From the NCBI GenBank assembly GCA_965248915.1, contig OZ252216.1:496001-560000 (forward strand): a DNA stretch of 64,000 bases. Direction: 5' to 3'. Each line of letters starts with the position of its first letter. Positions within the stretch are counted from its first letter, which is position 1. Below, in pieces: positions 9,554-16,979 of the stretch. The DNA comes from CBDFLA01 sp965248915 (GTDB lineage: Bacteria; Pseudomonadota; Alphaproteobacteria; M2410). The notes beneath the pieces were generated by a model that was not told the origin of the DNA, did no database searches, and saw nothing but the letters and a program-made list of their open reading frames with translations. Position numbers and translations under genes: made by a program.

Positions 9554-9575
9554 GGCCGCCTCGGTTTCCCGAGAC
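9554..9575. repeat. 22-bp direct repeat, left copy
   Basis: Perfect 22-base match to 11112-11133, also preceded by an A-run in both places. The two copies bound the XRE/ImmA/62-aa-protein module, like an attachment-site or recombination duplication. Because the sequence is also a terminator stem, a shared terminator origin is the alternative. Confidence 0.75.
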
Positions 9576-9579
9576 AGCC
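9554..9579 (-). terminator. Terminator of the ImmA gene; left copy of a 22-bp direct repeat
   Basis: A near-perfect inverted repeat (GGCCGCCTCGG, TTTC loop, CCGAGACAGCC) followed on the minus strand by TTTTCC, 10 bp beyond the ImmA stop. Bases 9554-9575 are identical to 11112-11133 in the groEL terminator, in the same orientation. One pair at the stem base differs from the groEL copy. Confidence 0.7.
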
Positions 9580-9588
9580 AGAAGTGGT

Positions 9589-10416
9589 TCATTGGTTGGA
9601 GCCAACATCAAGTTGGAGTAAGGTCATTTGGTATCCGTCTTTCTGCAGTACTGTTTGTTCATACAATGCCCGATGTGTCGGTTTTACTTGTTGAAACCAG
9701 CAGGACAAGGAAACCTCATCGAAATTCGATGCGATACCCATTTTCCCATCATACTTCCTAGATACAGACAATGGAGGTAGGGGGTCACCGCTTCCTATTT
9801 GCAGGAATGGAAAATAGGGACTCTTTACAAAGTATCTGATCCTACGGTTCTTTGAAAACACTATGGCAGTTGGTTCATTCAGAAAATCAACGCAACGTCT
9901 ACCCATGGCTTCTTTGCTAACATCGAATTTGGTGGCGAGTTTCTCAATTGAGTTGATGTCGAATGCAAGAACTTTTGCAATTTCGATCTGCAGTGTCCGC
10001 CGAGGTAGTAATAGGTTGGCGGAAAATTCATTTGCCTCAATCTCGATCTTTGCCAATCCACCTCTTTTGGTGCCGGAAATGTCCTTGTCACTACACTCGA
10101 ATCCCAAATCGGTGGTCGGTAGGTGAGTTGGTATCAAGAAGTGACCAAGCTCATGTCCAATGGTGAATCGCTGTCTTTGTGGTGGAGAGTAAGCATTATA
10201 CAGGATTAGACCTAGCGACCTTTCCCTATCGGTTACCAGCGCGCCCTCAAAGCTCTGATCGCCAGCCGGCTCAATTTGCTCGACATCAAGAGCTAATGCG
10301 ATTTTTTTGACATCTATCGGTGGTTGTGGATCAACTAGATTCCGAACAATCTTGTCCGCCAATCGTTCTGGGGAACCGATGTCCGCGAGGTCAAACCTGC
10401 CTATCTTCAGTGTCAC
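9589..10416 (-). CDS. ImmA/IrrE-family zinc metallopeptidase
   Basis: A 275-aa protein with the COG2856 signature FTIGHELGHFL; the HELGH motif (88-92) is the zinc-binding metallopeptidase site, with a conserved NEFSANLLLP segment downstream that supplies the third ligand region. The family cleaves or controls a cognate XRE repressor in mobile elements (ImmA-ImmR) and in IrrE/DdrO stress switches. It starts with a GTG inside the end of the XRE gene (26-nt overlap), so the two are translationally coupled. The C-terminal ~100 residues have no recognised motif and may hold a sensor or effector part. The region is AT-richer than its neighbours, consistent with recent acquisition. Confidence 0.88.
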   Translation of the reverse strand: MTLKIGRFDLADIGSPERLADKIVRNLVDPQPPIDVKKIALALDVEQIEPAGDQSFEGALVTDRERSLGLILYNAYSPPQRQRFTIGHELGHFLIPTHLPTTDLGFECSDKDISGTKRGGLAKIEIEANEFSANLLLPRRTLQIEIAKVLAFDINSIEKLATKFDVSKEAMGRRCVDFLNEPTAIVFSKNRRIRYFVKSPYFPFLQIGSGDPLPPLSVSRKYDGKMGIASNFDEVSLSCWFQQVKPTHRALYEQTVLQKDGYQMTLLQLDVGSNQ

Positions 10417-10741
10417 GCTTCATTTGACGCCGCTTTTTGAGGGTATCTAGGAATGCCTTGATCAAGTCGCGGTCATCATCGAGAAGGTCCTTTAGATCGC
10501 GAAACAAAACTAGTACTTCCTCATCCACATCCGGGTCGTCTGGGCTCTCTCCAACAAACTCACTAATGGGTTTCTCAAAATGCTTGGCGAGTTTGACAAC
10601 GACTTCAAATGAGGGGTTTCGGCTCTTCCCTGTTTCCAATTCCCATACGTGTGCTTTCGACACACCTATCGCGTCTGCAATCTGTTGTAAAGAGCTACCT
10701 GTATCAACTCGAAGTTGCTTTAGTTTGGTGGCAAATGCCAT
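10391..10741 (-). CDS. XRE-family transcriptional regulator
   Basis: A 116-aa protein with one helix-turn-helix of the Cro/cI type at residues about 6-60 (SLQQIADAIGVSKAHVWELE). The C terminus is acidic then basic, with no second domain. AGGAG lies 6 nt before the ATG. It overlaps the downstream ImmA/IrrE gene, the usual order for a repressor and the peptidase that inactivates it. It probably represses its own promoter and the divergent promoter of the 62-aa protein; short inverted repeats at 10810-10840 are candidate operators. Confidence 0.9.
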   Translation of the reverse strand: MAFATKLKQLRVDTGSSLQQIADAIGVSKAHVWELETGKSRNPSFEVVVKLAKHFEKPISEFVGESPDDPDVDEEVLVLFRDLKDLLDDDRDLIKAFLDTLKKRRQMKRDTEDRQV

Positions 10742-10788
10742 CGTGACTCCTTTTGTCTATCTTATCTTACGCTATCATATAATGGGGG

Positions 10789-10817
10789 TTGACGACAAAC
10801 CGTTCATCTCGTACATA
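10789..10817 (+). promoter_or_regulatory. Promoter of the 62-aa protein gene
   Basis: TTGACG (10789-10794), a 17-bp spacer and TACATA (10812-10817) form a good sigma70-type promoter pointing to the gene at 10875. It lies between the divergent XRE and 62-aa protein genes, where XRE repression would be expected. Confidence 0.5.
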
Positions 10818-10840
10818 CGATATTGTCTGATATCCCAGAC
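10810..10840. promoter_or_regulatory. Candidate XRE operators (two small palindromes)
   Basis: CGTA-CA-TACG (10810-10819) overlaps the -10 hexamer, and GTCTG-N6-CAGAC (10825-10840) lies just after the expected start site. Either could be bound by the XRE dimer. The half-sites are short, so this is suggestive only. Confidence 0.35.
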
Positions 10841-10874
10841 GAATCTTTTTGAACCCCTAAGAAAGGCCAAAACC

Positions 10875-11063
10875 ATGGCATATACAACAGCGACGAAGAA
10901 GTCCCCCATCGGAACCACTGCAAGGACCGGCCAAAAGTGTCCGGAAAGCGGAGTTTGGGAAGTTGTGGGCACACCATCGACGACTGCTCCAATTGCGGAA
11001 GGCAATACAATGCCGCCATATAAAGACAAGGCTGTCACGTGGAAATTAATCCAGTATGCCTGA
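10875..11063 (+). CDS. 62-aa small protein divergent from the XRE/ImmA pair
   Basis: A 62-aa protein with AAAGG 8 nt before its ATG and a promoter-like element upstream. The composition looks coding: after a Thr/Lys-rich start comes TGQKCPESGVWEVVG (about 19-32), then a Pro/Thr stretch and an aromatic C terminus (VTWKLIQ). The G-x-x-C/A-P-x-S/N-G-x-W pattern recalls the YjzC-like small-protein group, but I cannot confirm membership. There is no signal peptide or membrane helix. Its position suggests it is controlled by the XRE regulator and is the payload or partner of the module (inference). Confidence 0.65.
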   Translation: MAYTTATKKSPIGTTARTGQKCPESGVWEVVGTPSTTAPIAEGNTMPPYKDKAVTWKLIQYA

Positions 11064-11111
11064 GTTCAATTGGAACCTACCCTTAGCCATTGGGTAGACG
11101 CAGAGTAAAAA

Positions 11112-11133
11112 GGCCGCCTCGGTTTCCCGAGAC
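11112..11133. repeat. 22-bp direct repeat, right copy
   Basis: Identical to 9554-9575. This copy forms most of the groEL terminator stem, so the left copy may be the duplicated one. Confidence 0.75.
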
Positions 11134-11137
11134 GGCC
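11112..11137 (-). terminator. groEL intrinsic terminator
   Basis: Stem GGCCGCCTCGG / CCGAGACGGCC with a TTTC loop and one mismatch. On the minus strand it is followed by TTTTT, and on the plus strand by CTCTTTT, so it can stop transcription from both sides. It lies about 38 bp beyond the groEL stop. Confidence 0.85.
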
Positions 11138-11174
11138 TCTTTTGTAACGTTTGAGCTTTTGAGTAAGCCGTGGC

Positions 11175-12821
11175 TTACATCATGCCGCCCATACCGCCCA
11201 TGCCGCCCATGTCAGGCATTGCAGGAGCAGCGCTTGCGTCTTGTGGCTTGTCAGCAACCATGGCCTCTGTGGTGATCAGGATTCCGGCAACCGATGCTGC
11301 GTCTTGCAACGCGGTGCGAACAACCTTAACCGGGTCAATAATACCGGCTTCGATCATGTCGACATACTCTTCGTCTTGAGCATCAAACCCAAAGGTTTGT
11401 GATTTTTGCTCAAGCAGTTTGCCAACAACGATGGAGCCTTCGACACCAGAGTTTTCGACAATCTGACGAACCGGCGCCTGGATGGCACGGCGAACAATGT
11501 TGATGCCAGCGTCTTGGTCATCATTGTCGCCTTCCACGTTCTTCAGGGCGCGTGTGGCGTGGAGAAGAGCAACACCGCCACCAGGGACAATGCCTTCTTC
11601 AACCGCTGCACGGGTCGCATTCAAAGCGTCATCAACGCGGTCTTTGCGTTCTTTCACTTCGATTTCCGTGGCGCCACCAACTTTGAGAACAGCAACACCG
11701 CCGGCGAGTTTCGCCAAACGTTCTTGCAATTTCTCGCGGTCATAGTCCGAAGTTGTTTCTTCAACCTGCGCACGGATCTGACCAACGCGAGCTTTGATTT
11801 CTGGCTTCTTGCCAGCGCCATCGACGACGGTTGTGTCATCTTTGGTGATGCGCACGCGCTTAGCGCTACCAAGCATGTCGAGGGAAACGTTCTCAAGTTT
11901 AATGCCCAGGTCTTCCGAGATCACTTGACCACCGGTCAGGATCGCGATGTCTTCGAGCATGGCCTTACGACGATCACCAAAGCCAGGGGCTTTAACAGCC
12001 GCAATTTTCAGACCACCGCGCAGCTTGTTGACCACGAGGGTCGCCAAAGCTTCGCCTTCGATGTCTTCCGCAACGATGAGGAGCGGACGACTTGACTGAA
12101 CCACAGCTTCCAAGATCGGCAACATGGCTTGCAGGTTTGAGAGTTTCTTCTCGTGAAGGAGAATGAAAGGATCTTCCAATTCTGCGACCATTTTGTCAGA
12201 ATTGGTGATGAAGTAAGGCGACAGATAACCGCGGTCAAACTGCATGCCTTCAACAACGTTGAGTTCTGTCGCGAGGCTCTTGGCTTCTTCCACAGTGATG
12301 ACGCCTTCATTGCCAACCTTCTGCATCGCATCCGCGATCATGTTGCCAATTTCAGTTTCGCCGTTTGCTGAGATCCGACCAACTTGGGCGATCTCTTCGT
12401 TCGACTTAACTTTCTTGGCGCGTTTCTTGAGCTCGGCGACAACAGCTTCCACTGCCTTTTCGACACCGCGCCTCAGATCCATCGGGTTCATACCGGCAGC
12501 AACTGCTTTGGTGCCTTCACGAACGATGGATTGAGCCAGAACAGTTGCCGTTGTCGTTCCATCACCAGCTTCGTCGTTGGTGCGGGAGGCGACTTCGCGA
12601 ACCATTTGTGCGCCCATGTTTTCAAACTTGTCTTCGAGTTCGATCTCTTTGGCGACCGTAACACCGTCCTTGGTGGTGCGCGGTGCGCCGAAGCTCTTAT
12701 CGATGACGACGTTACGGCCTTTAGGACCGAGCGTCACTTTGACGGCATTGGCGAGAATGTCGACACCAGCCAACATACGCTCGCGCGCATCCGTCGAAAA
12801 TTTTACGTCTTTTGCAGCCAT
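11175..12821 (-). CDS. groEL: Chaperonin GroEL (Hsp60)
   Basis: A full-length 548-aa GroEL, the same length as the E. coli protein. It begins MAAKDVKFS, contains the ATP-binding GDGTTTATVLAQ segment (about 86-97) and ends in the typical Gly-Gly-Met repeats. It forms the double-ring ATP-driven folding chamber in the cytoplasm with GroES. It lies 58 bp downstream of groES in the same operon, under the CIRCE element at 13246-13272. The tail repeats are normal for the family. Confidence 0.99.
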   Translation of the reverse strand: MAAKDVKFSTDARERMLAGVDILANAVKVTLGPKGRNVVIDKSFGAPRTTKDGVTVAKEIELEDKFENMGAQMVREVASRTNDEAGDGTTTATVLAQSIVREGTKAVAAGMNPMDLRRGVEKAVEAVVAELKKRAKKVKSNEEIAQVGRISANGETEIGNMIADAMQKVGNEGVITVEEAKSLATELNVVEGMQFDRGYLSPYFITNSDKMVAELEDPFILLHEKKLSNLQAMLPILEAVVQSSRPLLIVAEDIEGEALATLVVNKLRGGLKIAAVKAPGFGDRRKAMLEDIAILTGGQVISEDLGIKLENVSLDMLGSAKRVRITKDDTTVVDGAGKKPEIKARVGQIRAQVEETTSDYDREKLQERLAKLAGGVAVLKVGGATEIEVKERKDRVDDALNATRAAVEEGIVPGGGVALLHATRALKNVEGDNDDQDAGINIVRRAIQAPVRQIVENSGVEGSIVVGKLLEQKSQTFGFDAQDEEYVDMIEAGIIDPVKVVRTALQDAASVAGILITTEAMVADKPQDASAAPAMPDMGGMGGMGGMM

Positions 12822-12879
12822 TTGCTGAAATCTCCTGTTAAAAGCGAGACGTGAAAAAACCGCTTACCCCGTTTTGGGC

Positions 12880-13194
12880 TTAAGCGGCTTTCTTGGTTCT
12901 TTTCTTCAGTTCAATAACGCCCATGATGTCGGACTCTTTCATGATCAAGAGTTCTTCACCGCCAAGCGGGATTTCTGTGCCGGACCATTTACCGAAAAGA
13001 ATTCGGTCACCGGCTTTGACGTCCATCTCGACGCGGGCACCGCTTTCATCGCGGGCACCAGGGCCAACGGAAACGATTTCGCCTTCAGATGGTTTTTCTT
13101 GCGCCGTATCTGGGATGATGATCCCACCAGGCGTTTTGGTGTCTTCTTCGACCCGGCGTACGACGACGCGGTCATGCAGAGGACGAAAGCTCAT
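12880..13194 (-). CDS. groES: Co-chaperonin GroES (Hsp10)
   Basis: A 104-aa GroES. It begins MSFRPLHDRVVVRR, carries the mobile loop near residues 17-33 (KTPGGIIIPD) that docks onto GroEL, and has the beta-barrel core VGPGARDE and AGDRILFGK. It is slightly longer than the usual 95-97 aa because of a basic C-terminal tail (KKRTKKAA). It is the first gene of the groES-groEL operon, with AGGAGA just before the start and CIRCE plus a sigma70-like promoter upstream. Confidence 0.99.
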   Translation of the reverse strand: MSFRPLHDRVVVRRVEEDTKTPGGIIIPDTAQEKPSEGEIVSVGPGARDESGARVEMDVKAGDRILFGKWSGTEIPLGGEELLIMKESDIMGVIELKKRTKKAA

Positions 13195-13245
13195 AAGATA
13201 GTCTCCTCAAAGTACAGAGTTGAACGTGTTGTAAAAAGGGACCCG

Positions 13246-13272
13246 TTGGCACTCACCCTGTGGGAGTGCTAA
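13246..13272 (-). promoter_or_regulatory. CIRCE operator of groESL
   Basis: TTGGCACTC, a 9-bp spacer and GAGTGCTAA match the CIRCE inverted repeat in 17 of 18 positions. HrcA binds this element and represses groESL until heat shock. It lies just downstream of the -10 hexamer, within the expected 5' end of the transcript. Confidence 0.95.
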
Positions 13273-13284
13273 CACGGTGACGTG

Positions 13285-13313
13285 GAGATAGGGAATCCGC
13301 CATTCAGAGTCAA
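13285..13313 (-). promoter_or_regulatory. groESL sigma70-like promoter
   Basis: On the minus strand TTGACT (13313-13308), a 17-bp spacer and TATCTC (13290-13285). The predicted start near 13278 places CIRCE in the first transcribed bases, the classic arrangement for HrcA repression. Confidence 0.7.
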
Positions 13314-13439
13314 GAGGAGGTGGTGAAAATTCCTGCTGAATTGGGCCGAATAGAGCAGATAATCTGGCTCTGGCGCCTGGCCATTTGTGGCGGATTGGCC
13401 GATGATGGGCCGTCCGGTCCTTGGCCTGAGGAGACAGAA

Positions 13440-13820
13440 ATGACCAAGAAACCTGTTTTTCGGCTGTTGGCCTTGGGTTTTGTCATCTGGCTGGTTCCAT
13501 TCCTCGCCGCCTTTGCCATCTTTGATCTCCGCGAGGCCAACCGTCCGCTTTTTGAGAGCATCATGCCGGTGGTTTTGACCGCTACCGTTGTTCTGGCGTC
13601 GGTGCTCTATTTGCGGGGGAAAGAGGGCGTTTCTGTGAAATACGGTCTGGTCGCGGGTCTCGTCTGGATGGCCATGAGCCTGGGCCTCGATTTCCCAATG
13701 TTTTTTGGCGGCCCCATCGACATAACGCCCGCCCAGTACATCGCCGACATCGGTCTTACGTACTTGATCATCCTCATCGTGCCGCTAGGTATGGCGACGT
13801 TGGCGGCGGACGGCGAATAG
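13440..13820 (+). CDS. Small four-helix membrane protein
   Basis: A 126-aa integral membrane protein with about four hydrophobic helices (roughly residues 8-28, 38-58, 68-88 and 103-122). A GAGGAG site 6 nt upstream fixes the start at the ATG at 13440 rather than an upstream in-frame start. It resembles small uncharacterised inner-membrane proteins; no catalytic motif is visible. It is divergent from groESL and stands alone. Function unknown. Confidence 0.75.
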   Translation: MTKKPVFRLLALGFVIWLVPFLAAFAIFDLREANRPLFESIMPVVLTATVVLASVLYLRGKEGVSVKYGLVAGLVWMAMSLGLDFPMFFGGPIDITPAQYIADIGLTYLIILIVPLGMATLAADGE

Positions 13821-13926
13821 CGGAACATTTTGCAAGCTTGATCTTTTTTCGCAGCGAAACTCGTTGGCGCCCGCAAATTTGTCAGGTAGATTGTTTTCCG
13901 TAAGAAATTCAATCAGAAAGATATAA

Positions 13927-14901
13927 ATGCGGAAATACATAAGGGCTCATTGGCGCGGCGAGCATTCACTTGCGCGAAGTTACTGGGTCAATGGAGTCCT
14001 GCTGGGCATACCGCTTGAAGTAGTCGCCAACATTCTTGAGTTTGTGGGACCAGCAAACATCGGGGGTGCGAGTTATCTGACGATTTATGCTGTTCAATTC
14101 ATATCGACTTTGATTTGGCTGGTATGGTTTGCCATTGGAACTCTCAGGTCAGCAGCCAATCACATCCGGACTACTGGCAGAAAATTTTGGGCGCGTGTCG
14201 CGCAATTCATTTGCTGGTTGAACCTGATACTGTTGCCCTTCATCACATATTTAGGTCTTGCCGTTCTCTGGAACCTGATTCAGATGGTGTTTGATGCAGA
14301 CAATTTCGTTTCAGCAAGATTGAGTGTTGTAGATGGAGACACGATATACGTCGAAGGGAATATTGTATTTGACACGCCGGAGAAATTTTCGAAGCTGATT
14401 GAGGCTTCGGATGGAATCGAACTAGTTCATCTCGAGAGTTTAGGAGGTTATGTTGATGCGGCCGACCTGTTGGCTAGGCAAATCGTGTCCAACGAACTCG
14501 ATACGTATACATACAGTGAGTGTGCGAGTGCGTGCACACAGATTTTTATGGCTGGCGAAAGGCGGATTGTCGATCCAGATGCAATACTTGCTTTTCACTT
14601 GGGGTACTTGAATGGACTGCCAAGCGAGGTCGTAAAATCGCTTCCCGATGAAACTGACTGGGTCTTCCGCGAGAAAGGCGTTCCAGAAGAGTTCCTTGAA
14701 ACTGCTAGATCCTTCACCGGCGATGAAATGTGGGAGCCAACATTGAATGTTTTGGTGGCCAATAAAATCGTTTCCCACGTTTACGACTATAACGAAGGCA
14801 TTACATATCTCGCAGGCGAATTCTGTTCAAAATTCGATTGTAGCGAGTATCCACGGGATCTTGTTAGCGACCTTGAAACTCATGTAGACGATGACGGCTG
14901 A
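13927..14901 (+). CDS. Membrane protein with ClpP/crotonase-like domain
   Basis: A 324-aa protein. Residues 1-125 hold about three membrane helices in an N-terminal segment starting WRGEHSLARSYW. The C-terminal domain looks like the COG3904-type ClpP/crotonase fold: an SLGGYVD turn near 171-177, then SECASACTQIFMAG (about 197-210), where the Ser of SAC (201) occupies the usual nucleophile position, and a candidate His in AFHLGY (224). It could be a membrane-linked serine protease or a binding-only relative. The gene is AT-richer than its neighbours. Substrate unknown. Confidence 0.7.
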   Translation: MRKYIRAHWRGEHSLARSYWVNGVLLGIPLEVVANILEFVGPANIGGASYLTIYAVQFISTLIWLVWFAIGTLRSAANHIRTTGRKFWARVAQFICWLNLILLPFITYLGLAVLWNLIQMVFDADNFVSARLSVVDGDTIYVEGNIVFDTPEKFSKLIEASDGIELVHLESLGGYVDAADLLARQIVSNELDTYTYSECASACTQIFMAGERRIVDPDAILAFHLGYLNGLPSEVVKSLPDETDWVFREKGVPEEFLETARSFTGDEMWEPTLNVLVANKIVSHVYDYNEGITYLAGEFCSKFDCSEYPRDLVSDLETHVDDDG

Positions 14902-14903
14902 CG

Positions 14904-15275
14904 TCAATTCTTAGCTGCGAGTTCGGCCTGCTTTTTCTTCGTCATGCCCGACACCACAAGGTCGTAAGAGACATCAATCCAATCCTTGACCTCAGCCGTC
15001 GGAACTGACCCGTCGAGAATGGCCGTGTTCCAATGGCGCTTGTCGAGATGATATCCGGGGCCAACCGCCTCATAGTTTTCGCGCAAGATCTCCGCAATGA
15101 AGGGGTCAGCCTTGTGGCTAAGGCGCAAGGGCTTTGCCTTGTGGGCCACAAGCGCAAACATCTTTCCCGCGACCTTGAAAACCAAGACATCCGGCCCGAA
15201 CGGCATTTCCTCCGCCGTCCCTGGGCGTCGAAGCAAGTGTTTGCGCAGCTGGGCGAGGGTTGGTGCTTTGCTCAT
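14904..15275 (-). CDS. MmcQ/YjbR family DNA-binding-like protein
   Basis: About 123 aa, matching the short CyaY-like YjbR/MmcQ fold: a helical start, the strand motif VFKVAGKMFALV near residue 35, then HKADP and a YHLDKRHWNT segment followed by an aromatic Asp-rich C-terminal helix. The family has a double-wing DNA-binding fold, but the biological role is poorly defined. The ATG at 15275 is preferred because the 14 residues from an upstream start are not family-like. It is convergent with the ClpP-like gene, with 2 bp between the stops. Confidence 0.82.
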   Translation of the reverse strand: MSKAPTLAQLRKHLLRRPGTAEEMPFGPDVLVFKVAGKMFALVAHKAKPLRLSHKADPFIAEILRENYEAVGPGYHLDKRHWNTAILDGSVPTAEVKDWIDVSYDLVVSGMTKKKQAELAAKN

Positions 15276-15392
15276 AGGCAAGAGTGTACCTTGAAATCTT
15301 CCGGCCTGCGAACCCACCTAGTGCCTCAAGAAATTCCTTGGGATCTCTGGCGCGATGCCTACATTGAGAAGATCCGCAAAGGGGCCTGTCAG

Positions 15393-15917
15393 ATGGAACA
15401 AGATCAACAAGAAACCACCCACAAAAACCGCGCCCATTGGGCCTTTTTCGAACGCCTCGATGAGGTGACATCCGACATTGAGGACCCCGGCCGCTGGGCC
15501 ATGTTGCGTGATGTCGCCGTATTTCAAGGCAAACTCGCACTCGATGCCTTAAGAGACCTAGCCCTGAGCCCTATCTCGCTTGTCGCGGCACTCTTGGGTT
15601 TTGTCCGCGATCCTGACAAACCGGGGCGCTATTTCTACTCCCTCATGAAACTCGGCAAGAGATCGGACTATGCCATCGGTCTGTTTGGCGCCGCAGAAAA
15701 GGCAGGACTAGAGCTTGAGCCGGATCCTGGGCGTTCGGTAGATGAGTTGGTCGACCGGATAGAGGGGCTTGTCGTGAAGCAATATGAGCAGGGCGGAGTG
15801 ACCTCAACCGCGAAAGAGTCGATCGACAAAGCCTTGGACAAACTCCACGAAGCAACCAAGCGAGAAATCGAGAGCCTTAGAGCACGCCACGAAAAAGAGC
15901 GAGACCACTGGCGTTAG
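15393..15917 (+). CDS. Hypothetical helical protein
   Basis: A 174-aa soluble protein. Residues 35-90 contain a mildly hydrophobic region (ISLVAALLGFV), and the C-terminal third is a charged helix with Lys/Glu/Arg heptad character likely to form a coiled coil. The ATG at 15393 is preferred; upstream in-frame codons run through the YjbR promoter region antisense to that gene. I recognise no enzyme motif. The GRYFYSLMKLG segment may be a family signature, but I cannot name the family. Confidence 0.6.
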   Translation: MEQDQQETTHKNRAHWAFFERLDEVTSDIEDPGRWAMLRDVAVFQGKLALDALRDLALSPISLVAALLGFVRDPDKPGRYFYSLMKLGKRSDYAIGLFGAAEKAGLELEPDPGRSVDELVDRIEGLVVKQYEQGGVTSTAKESIDKALDKLHEATKREIESLRARHEKERDHWR

Positions 15918-16002
15918 ATAAGCCGAAAACGCCAATATTTGTCGGATCTTTGAGCATACCCTATAGTAGGGCGGGGTAACGGTTTGGAGGTGTGGGGTCA
16001 TC

Positions 16003-16812
16003 GTGTCGATTACCTGTACCAACAGTATCGCAATAAAGTCAGCAGCGCTTCTAACCGCTGCGTTGTGCCTCGTTGTGCCTTTCGGTTTGGCGGGCGCCCA
16101 AGACGCGCCCCAGGATCCAAAGGACGCGTTGGAAAGTGCCTTAGACAGCGCCGAGTACCGTGAGTTCATCGAAGAACAGTTCCACGACGCTGAGTTCTTC
16201 TATGCAGATCACCGAAACTGCGGCGTTAGAGAACTCACCAAGCGCGTCGGGACAGAAATCCGCTCAAAACCTCAAATTGACCCAGATTCCGGCCACATCG
16301 CCTCCGTCGACCTTTTCGACAGCTGGGAGGCCATTCGCTGCGGCAAGACAATCCAGCACAATTTCACGCTCTGGATCATATCGAGAGAAGAATTGAGTGA
16401 AATGTTTGCACTTGAGGCAGAGGCTGAAGCCATAGAGGAAGCAGACCTTTTGGCTAGTTTTGCCGATCCAGACAGTGTCACGACCGTGGGCTACACAATT
16501 CCGGGAACGACCATTGCTAGTGACGAGATCGTCGGCGAAATCATGGAGGCTACCACCTCAAATGCCCATGACACTCACTTCGCTGAATGCGAGGAGGGAC
16601 TTCTCATCGTCAATACGGAGTTTGCAGAAGAGGTGAAGTCCATCGGCCGCAATAAATCCGGCAATGTCATCCGAGGCAAATGGGGGGAATATTGGACGGT
16701 GTTTGGCTGTGGCCGCGAAGCCCGGTACCCAGTGGTGATTGAGATGACAAGCGACGCTCCGATCGTGGAGGTCTTCACCAAGGACGTCTGGGTCAAAGAC
16801 TTCGATTCCTAA
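16003..16812 (+). CDS. Exported protein with internal repeat, function unknown
   Basis: A 269-aa protein with a GTG start, GGAGG about 12 nt upstream, and a signal peptide ending near AGAQD. Two similar modules follow: residues about 65-125 (Cys ... SWEAIRCG ... FTLWI) and about 195-255 (Cys ... EYWTVFGCG ... VVIEM), suggesting an internal duplication with paired cysteines. It is probably periplasmic with disulfides. A 10-bp tandem duplication (16061-16080) lies in the signal-peptide codons. No known enzymatic motif. Confidence 0.65.
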   Translation: MSITCTNSIAIKSAALLTAALCLVVPFGLAGAQDAPQDPKDALESALDSAEYREFIEEQFHDAEFFYADHRNCGVRELTKRVGTEIRSKPQIDPDSGHIASVDLFDSWEAIRCGKTIQHNFTLWIISREELSEMFALEAEAEAIEEADLLASFADPDSVTTVGYTIPGTTIASDEIVGEIMEATTSNAHDTHFAECEEGLLIVNTEFAEEVKSIGRNKSGNVIRGKWGEYWTVFGCGREARYPVVIEMTSDAPIVEVFTKDVWVKDFDS

Positions 16813-16880
16813 TTACAACTCACATGATTCAAAACCTCTGTTGGCGCCTGCAAAGGACAGCAAAGATTCAGAGATTTGAG

Positions 16881-16889
16881 TTATCCACA
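16881..16889 (+). promoter_or_regulatory. DnaA-box-like 9-mer upstream of the MFS gene
   Basis: TTATCCACA, a perfect match to the DnaA box consensus, in the intergenic region before the MFS transporter. A second perfect copy in the same orientation lies at 18392-18400, after the same gene. No origin genes are nearby, so titration or regulation is the only plausible role. Confidence 0.3.
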
Positions 16890-16979
16890 AGCTGCCAAAC
16901 CTGTCCTTTGACCTTCCCTCTAGTCTGCGGCTTGCTTTTGGACTATGCCGTCTATGCATACCCATCCAAGGTTTCTCAT

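Noticed and set aside
9554..11137. Prophage or integrative element with its own integrase
   Set aside because: No integrase, transposase or phage structural gene lies between the repeats; only the XRE/ImmA/small-protein genes are there.
11175..11220. Gly-Met repeat at the groEL 3' end as a novel repeat
   Set aside because: Glycine-methionine tails are normal for GroEL.
11406..12095. Long plus-strand reading frame opposite groEL
   Set aside because: It is a codon-bias shadow of groEL with no ribosome-binding site or recognisable motif.
16824..16979. Longer MFS transporter start adding 52 residues
   Set aside because: The extension is not MFS-like, contains a DnaA-box sequence, and a better ribosome-binding site precedes the ATG at 16980.
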